Both the position numbers and the translations under genes were made by a program. A model generated the notes under the pieces. That model had not been told where the DNA came from, searched no databases, and worked only from the letters and a program-made list of their open reading frames with translations. 64,000 nucleotides of DNA from Glutamicibacter sp002979865 (GTDB lineage Bacteria > Actinomycetota > Actinomycetes > Actinomycetales > Micrococcaceae). Below are positions 25,898 through 33,286 of this stretch, piece after piece. The stretch lies in NCBI RefSeq assembly GCF_050030965.1, contig NZ_CP188297.1, positions 1,984,001 through 2,048,000 of the forward strand, written 5' to 3'. Positions within the stretch are counted from its first letter, which is position 1, and each line of letters starts with the position of its first letter.

Positions 25898-27070
25898 CTA
25901 GGGCTTGAGCACCACCTTGATGCACGCATCCTGCTTCTTCTGGAAGGTCTCGTACATCTGCGGACCGTTCGAGAGCGGCTGCTCGTGGGTGACCAAGTCG
26001 TCCAGGCCCAGCGGATCGGCTGCATCCTCGGCCAGCGGCAGCAGCTTCTGGGTCCATGAGCGCACATTGCATTGGCCCTGGCGGATCTGGATCTGCTTGT
26101 CGAACAGCTTCACCATCGGCATCGGGGTGGCGGCCCCGGCATAGACGCCGCTGATCGACAGGGTGCCGCCGCGGCGCACGGCATCGATGGCCGAATCCAG
26201 CACGCTGGTGCGGTCCGCGGAGACGTTCTCCATGGCCAGCTGCGCGGCCCTGTCCGGCAGCAACCCGGTGGCTTGCTGGAACATCGAGGAGACCGGGGAA
26301 CCATGGGCTTCCATGCCCACCGCATCGAGCACGGCATCGGGGCCGCGACCGGTGCGCCCGCGCAGTTCGCCCACGGTGTCCTTGGTGAAGTCCAGGGTCT
26401 GGATGCCGTGGCGCTCGGCCATGGCGCGGCGTTCTGCCACCGGGTCGATGCCCAGCACCTCATAGCCCAGGTGCCGGCCGATGCGCGCGGCGAGCTGGCC
26501 CACCGGCCCGAGCCCGTAGACCGCGAGGGTTCCGCCGTCGGGGACATTGGCGTAGTGCACGCCCTGCCACGCGGTGGGCAGGATATCGGAGAGGAAAAGG
26601 TAGCGGTGGTCGGGCAGCTGGTCGCCAACTTTCACCGCACCGTAATCGGCATGGGGCACGCGCAGGTATTCGGCTTGGCCGCCGGGCACCTGTCCGTAGA
26701 GTTCGGAGTACCCGAAGAATTGGGCGCCCTTGCCGTGCTTGCGCACCTGTGTGGTCTCGCACTGCGACTGCAGGTCGTGCTGGCACATCCAGCAGTGGCC
26801 GCAGGAGATGTTGAACGGGATGACTACCCGGTCGCCTACCGACAGCTTGGTAATGCCGCTGCCGACTTCCTGGACGATGCCCATGGTTTCGTGGCCCAGC
26901 ACGTCGCCGGCATGCATGTATGGGCCCAGCAGCTCATAGAGATGCAGGTCCGATCCGCAAATCGCGGTGGAAGTGACCTTGATGATGATGTCCCCGGGAT
27001 CCTGGATCACCGGATCCGGGACATCGCTGAAACCGATCTTTCGCTTGCCTTGCCATGTCAATGCTTTCAA
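25898..27070 (-). CDS. Zinc-dependent alcohol dehydrogenase, formaldehyde-dehydrogenase-like
   Basis: 390-residue medium-chain dehydrogenase. Catalytic zinc site in TAICGSDLHLYE and GHETMG; the four-Cys structural zinc loop is intact as SCGHCWMCQHDLQSQC; the NAD-binding loop reads VYGLGPVGQLAA. The insertion after the zinc loop (QVRKHGKGAQFFGYSELYG and QAEYLRVPHAD) is shared with glutathione-independent formaldehyde dehydrogenases and threonine-dehydrogenase-like proteins, so an aldehyde or alcohol substrate is likely but unspecified. It ends 3 bases from the convergent ku stop. The next gene upstream is a small acidic protein on another transcript direction or the same, 47 bases away. Confidence 0.85.
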   Translation of the reverse strand: MKALTWQGKRKIGFSDVPDPVIQDPGDIIIKVTSTAICGSDLHLYELLGPYMHAGDVLGHETMGIVQEVGSGITKLSVGDRVVIPFNISCGHCWMCQHDLQSQCETTQVRKHGKGAQFFGYSELYGQVPGGQAEYLRVPHADYGAVKVGDQLPDHRYLFLSDILPTAWQGVHYANVPDGGTLAVYGLGPVGQLAARIGRHLGYEVLGIDPVAERRAMAERHGIQTLDFTKDTVGELRGRTGRGPDAVLDAVGMEAHGSPVSSMFQQATGLLPDRAAQLAMENVSADRTSVLDSAIDAVRRGGTLSISGVYAGAATPMPMVKLFDKQIQIRQGQCNVRSWTQKLLPLAEDAADPLGLDDLVTHEQPLSNGPQMYETFQKKQDACIKVVLKP

Positions 27071-27117
27071 GAGGTTATCTCCTAGTCGTATCGTTGCCGG
27101 CGGAACATAAACGCGGA

Positions 27118-27288
27118 TCAGTCGGTATTGAACTGGTCGGTGTCAACCTGGTCCGGATCCTGCTCCTCGGCTGGCTGCTCGAACGCGTCTTCGTGGTCCC
27201 CGACAGAATTCTCCTTTTCCTCCGCGGGCTCATCGGGCGTTGGAGTGATCCCCGGGTGCCGCTCTTCTTCTGGCTGGTTGGATTCCAT
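27118..27288 (-). CDS. Small acidic protein, unknown
   Basis: 56 residues, starting MESNQPEEERHPG with AAAGGA nine bases upstream. About a third of residues are Asp or Glu, there is no hydrophobic core, and it is likely disordered in isolation. Such acidic micro-proteins recur across this part of the window. A longer reading to 27456 has no coding bias before the chosen start. Same strand as the zinc dehydrogenase that follows 47 bases later, so they may share a transcript. Confidence 0.5.
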   Translation of the reverse strand: MESNQPEEERHPGITPTPDEPAEEKENSVGDHEDAFEQPAEEQDPDQVDTDQFNTD

Positions 27289-27387
27289 GGATGGTCCTTT
27301 CTTCATCAGATGGGCGATGGCACCGACCATTCCACACCGGGCAGCAGGCAACAAGGCAAGTTTGATGGGCATTACCTGTGAGTCGGG

Positions 27388-27409
27388 GATCCCCGGAATT
27401 CCGGGGATC
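27388..27409. promoter_or_regulatory. Perfect 22-base palindrome in divergent region
   Basis: Arms GATCCCCGGAA and TTCCGGGGATC meet without a spacer. It lies 100 bases from the leftward small-protein start and 125 from the rightward membrane-protein start. Since both neighbours start here and none end, an operator is more likely than a terminator. Confidence 0.45.
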
Positions 27410-27533
27410 AAGCGTGCACTGCTGGGGCTGATTCCTGCAAGGTTGCTGAACGGCACTGCAGGCGCGGGCGCGACTTCCTAGTGTGTGCTGTGGGAGCGGG
27501 CCAAACTGCTGCCCTGAGAGCTGCGAGGTGCTG

Positions 27534-28628
27534 ATGAGCGTGCAAGAGCCCGAGAAGCGCACGGTGGGATTAATTGCCGACCCTGGCATAGCCGACGCGA
27601 TGGCCAATCGGATCGCTGCCCGGCTGGAAGGGGTCATAGAGAAGCTGCAGGAGCACGAGCAGCAATGGGACGTGCAGGTAGCTCCCTTTTCCCTGCCCTT
27701 GGGGGAGAGCGGACGGGTCGCGCTGAACGACAAGGTGCCCAGGCTGCGGGAAAAGCATGGCTGGGACTTCATCATCTACCTCACCGATGCCCCGCACTAT
27801 GTGCAGAACCGGCCCGTGCGTTCGGTGATTTCCGTCGAGGATGCCTCGGCCGTGCTTTCCATGCCCAGCCTCGGGTTGGCCCGGCCGCGCACCGTGGCAC
27901 GGGAACTGGCCGAACTGGTCAGGGAATTGGCTACCGGCAAGCAGCCGGCTCCGCCTCCGACCCCGCTGGGACGGGCGATGAGCGTGCACGCCAGCCGGCA
28001 GGACGGGCAAAACGAGCAGAACCGCATCTCGAGCATCGAAGGTTTGCGCGGGCGGTTGCTGCTGATTGCCGGGATGGTGCGCAGCAACCAGCCGTGGAAA
28101 CTGGTGCCGCGGCTTTCCTCCGCGATGGCAGGTGCGGTGGCCACCGGTGCCTTCGGCGTGTTCTACACGAGCATCTGGGCCATGGCCGACTACCTGCCTG
28201 CCGGGCGGCTTTCGCTGATCACGGTCTCAAGCATCCTGATCCTCACGCTCTGGCTGCTGCTGCACAACCGGTTGTGGGAGAGGCCCAAGGGCAACCGCCG
28301 CCGCGAGCGGATGGTCGTCTACAACGCGGCCACCGTGCTGACGGTCGGGTTTGCCGCGACAGTCATGTACCTGCTCCTGTTCCTCGCCCTGCTGGCAGGC
28401 TCGCTGATTGTCATTGACCAGGAATATCTCGCCTACCAGCTGCGCCACGATGTCACGATGGCCGAATACATCAACCTTGCCTGGCTGGCATCCTCGCTGG
28501 GAACCATGGGCGGGGCCATCGGCTCCAGCTTTGACGAGGTAAAGGAAGTCCAGCGCGCCACCTTCAGCCAGCGCGAATACGAGCGGAGGAATATGGAATT
28601 CACCATCAGCAAGGATGACGTGGAATGA
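27534..28628 (+). CDS. Hypothetical membrane protein with N-terminal Rossmann-like domain
   Basis: 364 residues, function unknown. Residues 8-130 alternate strands and helices (VGLIADPGIADAMANRI, WDFIIYLTDAP, RTVARELAELVRELA), like a small nucleotide-binding fold but without a clear glycine loop. A Pro-rich linker follows, then four hydrophobic helices between residues about 200 and 340 and a charged tail. I have a faint memory of similar Arthrobacter proteins being labelled tetrahydrofolate dehydrogenase; nothing in the sequence supports that. The ATG at 27534 follows GCGAGGTGCTG. Single-gene transcript ended by a strong hairpin. Confidence 0.65.
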   Translation: MSVQEPEKRTVGLIADPGIADAMANRIAARLEGVIEKLQEHEQQWDVQVAPFSLPLGESGRVALNDKVPRLREKHGWDFIIYLTDAPHYVQNRPVRSVISVEDASAVLSMPSLGLARPRTVARELAELVRELATGKQPAPPPTPLGRAMSVHASRQDGQNEQNRISSIEGLRGRLLLIAGMVRSNQPWKLVPRLSSAMAGAVATGAFGVFYTSIWAMADYLPAGRLSLITVSSILILTLWLLLHNRLWERPKGNRRRERMVVYNAATVLTVGFAATVMYLLLFLALLAGSLIVIDQEYLAYQLRHDVTMAEYINLAWLASSLGTMGGAIGSSFDEVKEVQRATFSQREYERRNMEFTISKDDVE

Positions 28629-28658
28629 TCCCCGGGCCCTATCGCCCGGGGACCTTTT
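28629..28658. terminator. Intrinsic terminator between convergent genes
   Basis: TCCCCGGGC (28629-28637) pairs perfectly with GCCCGGGGA (28644-28652), followed by CCTTTTCG. It starts directly after the stop codon at 28628 and also faces the end of the convergent SDR gene. Confidence 0.8.
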
Positions 28659-28665
28659 CGCCGTT

Positions 28666-29586
28666 CTACGGCTGGTTCTTGCCGCCGTTCACGTGAACCG
28701 TGGAACCAACCACGTAGGAAGCCTCATCGCTGGCCAGGAACACATAGGCCGGGGCCACTTCCACCGGCTGGCCGGCCCGGCCAAGCCAGGTATCGTGGCC
28801 GAACTCAGGCAGCGCTTCGATCGGCTGGCCATCCGAAGGCTGCAATGGAGTCCAGATGGGGCCCGGAGCCACGGCATTGACCCGGATGCCCTTCTTCGCT
28901 GCCTGGGACGCCAGCGACTTGGTGAAGTTGCTGATCGCGCCCTTGGTGGCGGCATAGTCCATCAGGTGATCCGAGGGATCGAAGGCCTGGATGGAGGTGG
29001 TGTTGATGATGGATCCGCCTTCGGGAAGCACCTGCAGGGCTGCGCGGCTCAAGGCGAACATCGCGAAAATGTTCACATCGAAGGTGGCTTCGACCTGCTC
29101 GTCGCTCAGCTCTTCCAGGGACTCGACGCTGATCTGCTTGCCGGCGTTGTTCACCAGGATATCCAAGCCATCCAAGGCGGTCACCGCCTCGTCGATCAAT
29201 GAATCGCGGTAATTGCGGTCCCGCAGGTCCCCGGGCAGCAAGTGGACTTCGACTCCCGCATCTTCCAGGACCCCGGCAATGGCATCGGCATCAGGCTGTT
29301 CGGCGGGCAGATAGGCCAAGGCGACCTTGGCTCCCTCGCGGGCAAAGGCGATAGCCACCGCCGCGCCAATGCCGGAGTCGCCGCCGGTGACCAGGGCGCG
29401 TTTTCCGGCCAGCCGGTCCCGGCCCTTGTAGCTGCGCTCGCCATGATCCGCCTTGGGCTTCAGGTCCCGGTCCAGGCCGGGTTCCTCCTGGCGCTGTTCG
29501 GGCGGGCTGATCTTTTCCTTGCCGGCGCGGTCTTCGCTTCCGGTACCGAGCGGCTCAGTGCGGTCCTGGGGATTCTTCTCGGGCAT
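28666..29586 (-). CDS. Short-chain dehydrogenase/reductase, general-stress type
   Basis: 306-residue NAD(P)-dependent SDR. After a charged N-terminal extension of about 60 residues comes the cofactor motif TGGDSGIG, then NNAGKQ, the catalytic Ser (in NTTSIQA), and the YAATK catalytic Tyr-Lys pair. The extension and the DPSDHLMDYAATKGA form match the Bacillus YdaD/GS39 general stress group. The substrate is unknown. The ATG is preceded by GGAGGAAATCCC. It is monocistronic and convergent with the membrane-protein gene. Confidence 0.9.
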   Translation of the reverse strand: MPEKNPQDRTEPLGTGSEDRAGKEKISPPEQRQEEPGLDRDLKPKADHGERSYKGRDRLAGKRALVTGGDSGIGAAVAIAFAREGAKVALAYLPAEQPDADAIAGVLEDAGVEVHLLPGDLRDRNYRDSLIDEAVTALDGLDILVNNAGKQISVESLEELSDEQVEATFDVNIFAMFALSRAALQVLPEGGSIINTTSIQAFDPSDHLMDYAATKGAISNFTKSLASQAAKKGIRVNAVAPGPIWTPLQPSDGQPIEALPEFGHDTWLGRAGQPVEVAPAYVFLASDEASYVVGSTVHVNGGKNQP

Positions 29587-29898
29587 GGGATTTCCTCCTG
29601 CTGTTGCGGCAGGACGCCGGCGCGGTGCGCTCAGCGGCGTCCGGGTTCACATCCAGTGTGCTCCGGGCCTTCCGCTGCGCGAGGATCACCTCCACCTTCG
29701 GCGGCAACAGCCAGACTTTTTTCTGCGAAGATCCAGTTTCGCACCCCGCTGCATGAATTGTGCTACCGCTGAAGTCTGGGATTCAGCGCAAAGTCCGGCA
29801 GGGGCACTGTCCCCTGATCAGTGAAGTGGCTAGCGTGGAACGCACAGTGCTGGCACTGCAAAAGGGCCGGCTGGCGAAGCGTGAGAGGGAGGAAACCC
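29587..29898. other. Divergent promoter region with short inverted repeats
   Basis: About 310 bases without a gene. It holds GGACGCCG/CGGCGTCC (29612-29619, 29635-29642) and CAGGGG/CCCCTG (29799-29804, 29811-29816). These could be operators for the SDR gene and the small-protein genes to the right. GAGGGAGGAAACCC before 29899 is a ribosome binding site. Confidence 0.45.
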
Positions 29899-30159
29899 AT
29901 GGCAGGCAAGAGCCGGATCAAGGATGAAGAACTCTACGAGGAGCTGCGCGAGGAGGGGAACTCCAAGCAGAAGTCGGCGCGCATCGCCAACGCCGCCGCC
30001 CGCGATGGCCGGTCAGCAGTGGGCAAGCGCGGAGGCAAGGCCGGGGACTACGAGGACTGGACGGTCCGGGAGCTGCAGGACCGGGCCAAGGAAATCGGCA
30101 TTGATGGCCGTTCTAAAATGCGCAAGGCCGAACTCATCGAAGCCCTGCGCAATTCATAG
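29899..30159 (+). CDS. Small Rho-N/SAP-like helical protein
   Basis: 86-residue basic protein. The C-terminal 40 residues (YEDWTVRELQDRAKEIGI...MRKAELIEALRN) have the helix-extended-helix pattern of the Rho termination factor N-terminal or SAP domain, a nucleic-acid-binding fold. The N-terminal half (ELYEELREEGNSKQKSARIANAAA) is a charged helix known from small actinobacterial proteins often annotated only as DUF7218-type. The ATG follows GGGAGGAAACCC. It leads a run of three small genes separated by about 25 bases each. Confidence 0.75.
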   Translation: MAGKSRIKDEELYEELREEGNSKQKSARIANAAARDGRSAVGKRGGKAGDYEDWTVRELQDRAKEIGIDGRSKMRKAELIEALRNS

Positions 30160-30183
30160 CAGACCGCCACGGAAGGAGACACA

Positions 30184-30339
30184 ATGAGTGAACGCGAGAA
30201 GCCCGAGAATCCGGCTCGCACCACGCAACCGGATGACGATGCCCAGCCAGGCGACGAGCGCGTGGTTCGCCGGGGCAGCATCAACGAGAACACCGAAGAT
30301 GAATCCGAGGAAAGGGAAGAACGCTATGACGCAGGTTGA
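30184..30339 (+). CDS. Small hydrophilic protein, unknown
   Basis: 51 residues beginning MSEREKPENPARTTQ, with GGAAGGAGACACA before the ATG. Composition is highly charged (Glu, Asp, Arg) and low in hydrophobics, suggesting a disordered protein. It lies 24 bases after the Rho-N-like gene and 27 before the small membrane-protein gene, consistent with one operon. Confidence 0.55.
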   Translation: MSEREKPENPARTTQPDDDAQPGDERVVRRGSINENTEDESEEREERYDAG

Positions 30340-30366
30340 ACTTTCCTGCCAGCGAAAGGAGAAGCC

Positions 30367-30615
30367 ATGACTGGCAAAGCAGCGGACAGCCCCCGCAAAC
30401 ATCGCGCTGGCCTGTGGCTGGCGATTGTCGGCGGGCTCGTGGCCGTAGGATTCGCCATCTATGCGCTGCTCGCAGCGCCTGACAGCACCTCAGGGCCGCT
30501 ATGGATCGTGGCCGGCTGGGGCGCATTGGTCTTCATCTACGGCCTGTACCGCGTGATCCGGGGACCGAGCTCCTTGGACGATCCGCGGGGAGGCACAGAC
30601 GCCAACGGACGGTGA
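30367..30615 (+). CDS. Small two-helix membrane protein
   Basis: 82 residues with a basic N terminus, two transmembrane helices (LWLAIVGGLVAVGFAIYALLA and LWIVAGWGALVFIYGLYRVI) and a short polar tail ending GGTDANGR. AAAGGAGAAGCC precedes the ATG. It is the third small gene in a row and is followed by a very strong palindromic terminator. No family recognised. Confidence 0.65.
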   Translation: MTGKAADSPRKHRAGLWLAIVGGLVAVGFAIYALLAAPDSTSGPLWIVAGWGALVFIYGLYRVIRGPSSLDDPRGGTDANGR

Positions 30616-30651
30616 CGGCGTTCCCGCCAGGAGAATCGCAGGAGAACAAGG

Positions 30652-30693
30652 GCAGAGCTTCCGGGAAAACCATGGTTTTCCCGGAAGCTCTGC
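30652..30693. terminator. Perfect 42-base palindrome, bidirectional terminator
   Basis: Arms of 20-21 bases (starting GCAGAGCTTCCGGG) are exactly complementary around a CCATGG centre, with no mismatch. It lies between the convergent small-membrane-protein and CBS genes. AAAA/TTTT tracts flank the centre rather than the end, unlike a standard terminator, but position fits a shared stop. Confidence 0.7.
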
Positions 30694-30720
30694 GTTGTGG
30701 TCCGGCTGGGCTGGGAGATC

Positions 30721-31137
30721 CTAGTCCTGGGAAATCCCTTCGACCAGGTCGCCGGTGCTCTGCTCGTCGTAGTAGCGGGCGACGTCTGCTTGGGCGAGCA
30801 TGCCGACTAGCGAATGCCCGTCGATGACCGGAAGCCTGCGCACCTGGTGTTCCTGCATGGTGCGGATGGCTTCTTCGACCGAGTCGTCTGCTCCGATGGT
30901 GACCGGCTTGCCCTGGGCGTAATCGGCCACCTTGGTGCTGGAAGTCACGACGCCGTCGGCAACGCAGTTGATGACAATGTCGCGGTCGGTGATCGTGCCG
31001 GCCAGGCGGTTGTCCTTGCCGCAGATCGGCAGCATGCCGACCCCGAGGTCCTTCATCATCTGGGCGGCCACTTGAATCGAGTCCTGCTCCTTGACGCATT
31101 TGGCAGGCGAGGTCATTAGTTCCTTGGCTGCAACCAT
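30721..31137 (-). CDS. CBS-domain pair protein
   Basis: 138-residue protein made of two CBS motifs, which together bind adenine nucleotides. First repeat: residues about 8-55 (MTSPAKCVKEQDSIQVAA to GTITDRDIV); second: about 75-125 (VTIGADDSVEEAIRTM, VRRLPVIDGHSLVGMLAQADVA). Free-standing CBS pairs of this size in actinobacteria resemble the hypoxic response protein Hrp1. The ATG at 31137 has GAAAGGAGCACGATC upstream. It is divergent from the next run of small genes. Confidence 0.85.
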   Translation of the reverse strand: MVAAKELMTSPAKCVKEQDSIQVAAQMMKDLGVGMLPICGKDNRLAGTITDRDIVINCVADGVVTSSTKVADYAQGKPVTIGADDSVEEAIRTMQEHQVRRLPVIDGHSLVGMLAQADVARYYDEQSTGDLVEGISQD

Positions 31138-31330
31138 GATCGTGCTCCTTTCGCGTATTTTTGTGGGACACCCTCCACGCTCCAGCACAGCAAGCACGTC
31201 TTCAACCATTGCCAGCGAGCTTGCAGATGCGCCCCCTCGACTCTGGCAACAGCCGATTAATCATGTACTTGTGCAGCCGATAGCTGGTAGTTGGTAGAGC
31301 ACCGGGAAACGCAACGTGAGGAGAATGACC

Positions 31331-31585
31331 ATGGGATTCATCGACAAAGCCAAAGATGCCATTTCGCATGCTGCCGACAGATTCAAGGATCCCGACAAGG
31401 ACCTGGTTGAGAATCTCTGGCCGCTGGGGCAACCCGACGACGAGCACCTGCCAGCCGATTCCGGGGAACCGGCAGAAGAGGGCTTGGAGCAGCCCGGCAA
31501 TCACCTGCCTCCTGTCCAAGGAGCCGACCCGGACCTCGACGATTCCCCGGAAGACCAGTATTCCGAAGGCGACGGGGACCGCTAG
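31331..31585 (+). CDS. Small acidic protein, unknown
   Basis: 84 residues starting MGFIDKAKDAISHAADRFKD, an amphipathic helix resembling CsbD-type or antitoxin-like N termini, followed by an Asp/Glu/Pro-rich tail. AGGAG lies seven bases before this ATG; another ATG two codons earlier is possible. First of a four-gene set (31.3-32.8 kb) ended by a terminator. No function can be assigned. Confidence 0.6.
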   Translation: MGFIDKAKDAISHAADRFKDPDKDLVENLWPLGQPDDEHLPADSGEPAEEGLEQPGNHLPPVQGADPDLDDSPEDQYSEGDGDR

Positions 31586-31621
31586 CTGTCCCACGGCCAA
31601 ACCGAGTTCAGGAGGCAAACC

Positions 31622-31834
31622 ATGCAGACCTGCGATATCTGCGGCAATGCGAGCGAAACGGTGTTCACGCTCAGCCGGAACGGGCATTCGGGCCGCTTCG
31701 ACAGTTTCGAATGCGCCATCCACGCCATGGCCGAAAGATGCACGCACTGCGGTTGCGCCATTCTGGGCCACGCCGTACACCACGGCCAGGAGGCGTACTG
31801 CTGCCAGCACTGCGCCGAACACGCTGAGCAATGA
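31622..31834 (+). CDS. Cys/His-rich small metal-binding protein
   Basis: 70 residues with ten Cys and seven or more His. The N half has CDICG; the C half has CTHCGC and CCQHCAEH spaced like a zinc knuckle and resembling bacterial metallothioneins (Cys pairs, His and a YCC...C pattern). It probably binds zinc or another soft metal. GGAGGCAAACC precedes the ATG. Its stop overlaps the start of the cysteine hydrolase gene (ATGA), so the two are co-translated. Confidence 0.65.
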   Translation: MQTCDICGNASETVFTLSRNGHSGRFDSFECAIHAMAERCTHCGCAILGHAVHHGQEAYCCQHCAEHAEQ

Positions 31835-32427
31835 GCGCGACAAGCGACTTCAGCCATCCCGCGCTGCTGCTCATTGACCTGCAAGAAGGATTCTTCGAGG
31901 ACCCGGTTCTGGCACTGGCCCGCCAGGATCTGGCAGCCCGCTGCAACCAGCTGGCCGTCGCGGCGAGGGCCTGCGGGTACCCGGTGATCAGCGTGCGCAC
32001 CGTGCACAAGGAAGACAAATCCACCTGGACGCTGAAGATGCTCGAAGACGACCAGGGCTACCTGTTCGAAGGAACGGAGCAGGCCGCGTACCTGGCGGAG
32101 CTGGAACTGGACGGGGCCATCGAAGTGGTTAAGCGCCGGGACAGCGCGTTCTGGGATACGGAGCTCAAGGACCTGCTGCTGCAGCACCGCGCCAGTTCGC
32201 TGGTGATCGCCGGGGTCTCCTCCGAGACGTGCATCTCCGCCACCGCGGCCGATGCCTTCGCTGCGAACTTGCCGGTGGCGTTGGCCACCGACGCCACCGC
32301 ATCGGCCGACCCGGATTTCGAAGGGACTACCTTGGAATTCATGCGCAAGCAGCATCGGCAGAAGCTGAAGACCACCTTGGAAATCATTACCGATTGGAAA
32401 CACGAGAAGGAGCTGGAATGTCACTGA
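31831..32427 (+). CDS. Cysteine hydrolase, isochorismatase family
   Basis: 198-residue hydrolase. The catalytic triad of the family is visible: Asp in LLIDLQEGF, Lys in VVKRRDSAFW, and the nucleophile Cys in AGVSSETCISATA, preceded by the conserved Gly-Val. Substrates in this family range from isochorismate to nicotinamide and N-carbamoyl compounds, so none can be chosen. Starts within the stop of the small Cys-rich gene and overlaps the next acidic gene by ten bases, so it is firmly within the four-gene operon. Confidence 0.85.
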   Translation: MSATSDFSHPALLLIDLQEGFFEDPVLALARQDLAARCNQLAVAARACGYPVISVRTVHKEDKSTWTLKMLEDDQGYLFEGTEQAAYLAELELDGAIEVVKRRDSAFWDTELKDLLLQHRASSLVIAGVSSETCISATAADAFAANLPVALATDATASADPDFEGTTLEFMRKQHRQKLKTTLEIITDWKHEKELECH

Positions 32428-32756
32428 ATAATTCTGAATTCGACGACGTGCGCAAGGACTCGGACACGGACGAGCCGTTGGATGGGCGCGATAGCCAGCC
32501 GGCGGCTGGGTCATCGGATGCACCCCAAGCCCAGGACGCCGAGGATCCATTGCGCGGAGCAGACCGGGTGCTGGAGGAAAACGACGGCGATCCCTTGGCG
32601 CTCAATCCCGAAACGCTGCTACCCGAACCGATTGACGGGCAGCGTCCGGTCGACGATACGCTGCTGGACTACCCCGACCAGGATGACGAGCAAGGCCTGG
32701 ACGCCGAGCGGACCGCCAACCTGCCGGACCAGCGGGAAACACCCGATCAGCAGTAG
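32418..32756 (+). CDS. Acidic disordered protein, unknown
   Basis: 112 residues with about 30 percent Asp and Glu, low in hydrophobics, starting MSLNNSEFDDVRKDSD. GAAGGAGCTGGA precedes the ATG, which lies inside the end of the hydrolase gene. It is the last of the operon and is followed by a terminator. Pattern DTLLDYPDQDDEQGLDAERT and the length resemble other small acidic proteins here, but no family is recognised. Confidence 0.55.
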   Translation: MSLNNSEFDDVRKDSDTDEPLDGRDSQPAAGSSDAPQAQDAEDPLRGADRVLEENDGDPLALNPETLLPEPIDGQRPVDDTLLDYPDQDDEQGLDAERTANLPDQRETPDQQ

Positions 32757-32780
32757 CGCGCCGGCGGGCTGAGAACCGCA

Positions 32781-32815
32781 GAAGGGGCATCCCGTGCAGG
32801 GATGCCCCTTCTTCC
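32781..32815. terminator. Intrinsic terminator between convergent genes
   Basis: A 13-base perfect stem, GAAGGGGCATCCC (32781-32793) with its complement at 32799-32811 around a five-base loop, followed by TTCC. It ends the small-protein operon and faces the DUF421 gene from the other side. Confidence 0.8.
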
Positions 32816-32830
32816 AATTGCATTATATGG

Positions 32831-33286
32831 TCACGGGAGGGATTCGGCTTCCTGGGTGAAGAAGGAAATCTTGCCGCTGGCTTCCAGAATCGCAAGCCGG
32901 ATGCTGCTGTAGTTCTCGATGCCTGCCTGGCGGGCGAGCATGCTCAATTCGTCCAGCCCAATGCGCTCGTTGTGCAGGGCCTTGCGGTCCAGGACCCCGT
33001 CGCGGATCAGCACAATCGGGCGGCCCTGCATCAGCTTGCCCAGCTTGGGCCAGCGCATGTTGGCGAAGTTCAGTGCAGCGGCCAGGACCACCATGGTGAA
33101 TACTGCCAGCAAGCTGCCGGTGAGCGAACGGTCCTCCATGGTGATGCCTTGCTGCACCAGGTCGCCCAGGACGACGAACAGCACCAGCTCGAAGGAACTG
33201 AGTTCGCCGAGGGTCGATCTGCCGGCGGCGCGCGTAACCAGCCACAGGATGATGAAGGCGGTGGCTGCGCGGATGACTATTTCCAT
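32831..33286 (-). CDS. DUF421/YetF-type membrane protein
   Basis: 151-residue protein. N-terminal three transmembrane helices (ATAFIILWLVTRAAGR, FELVLFVVLGDLVQQ, LLAVFTMVVLAAALNF) are followed by the cytoplasmic DUF421 domain with RPIVLIRDGVLDRKALHNERI. The family includes Bacillus YetF and spore germination-linked proteins; the function is unknown. Its ATG shares one base with the stop codon of the preceding gene, indicating coupling. Confidence 0.85.
   Translation of the reverse strand: MEIVIRAATAFIILWLVTRAAGRSTLGELSSFELVLFVVLGDLVQQGITMEDRSLTGSLLAVFTMVVLAAALNFANMRWPKLGKLMQGRPIVLIRDGVLDRKALHNERIGLDELSMLARQAGIENYSSIRLAILEASGKISFFTQEAESLP

Noticed and set aside
31202..31843. 213-codon minus-strand frame across the small-gene operon
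   Set aside because: It overlaps three better supported plus-strand genes with ribosome binding sites and lacks family motifs.
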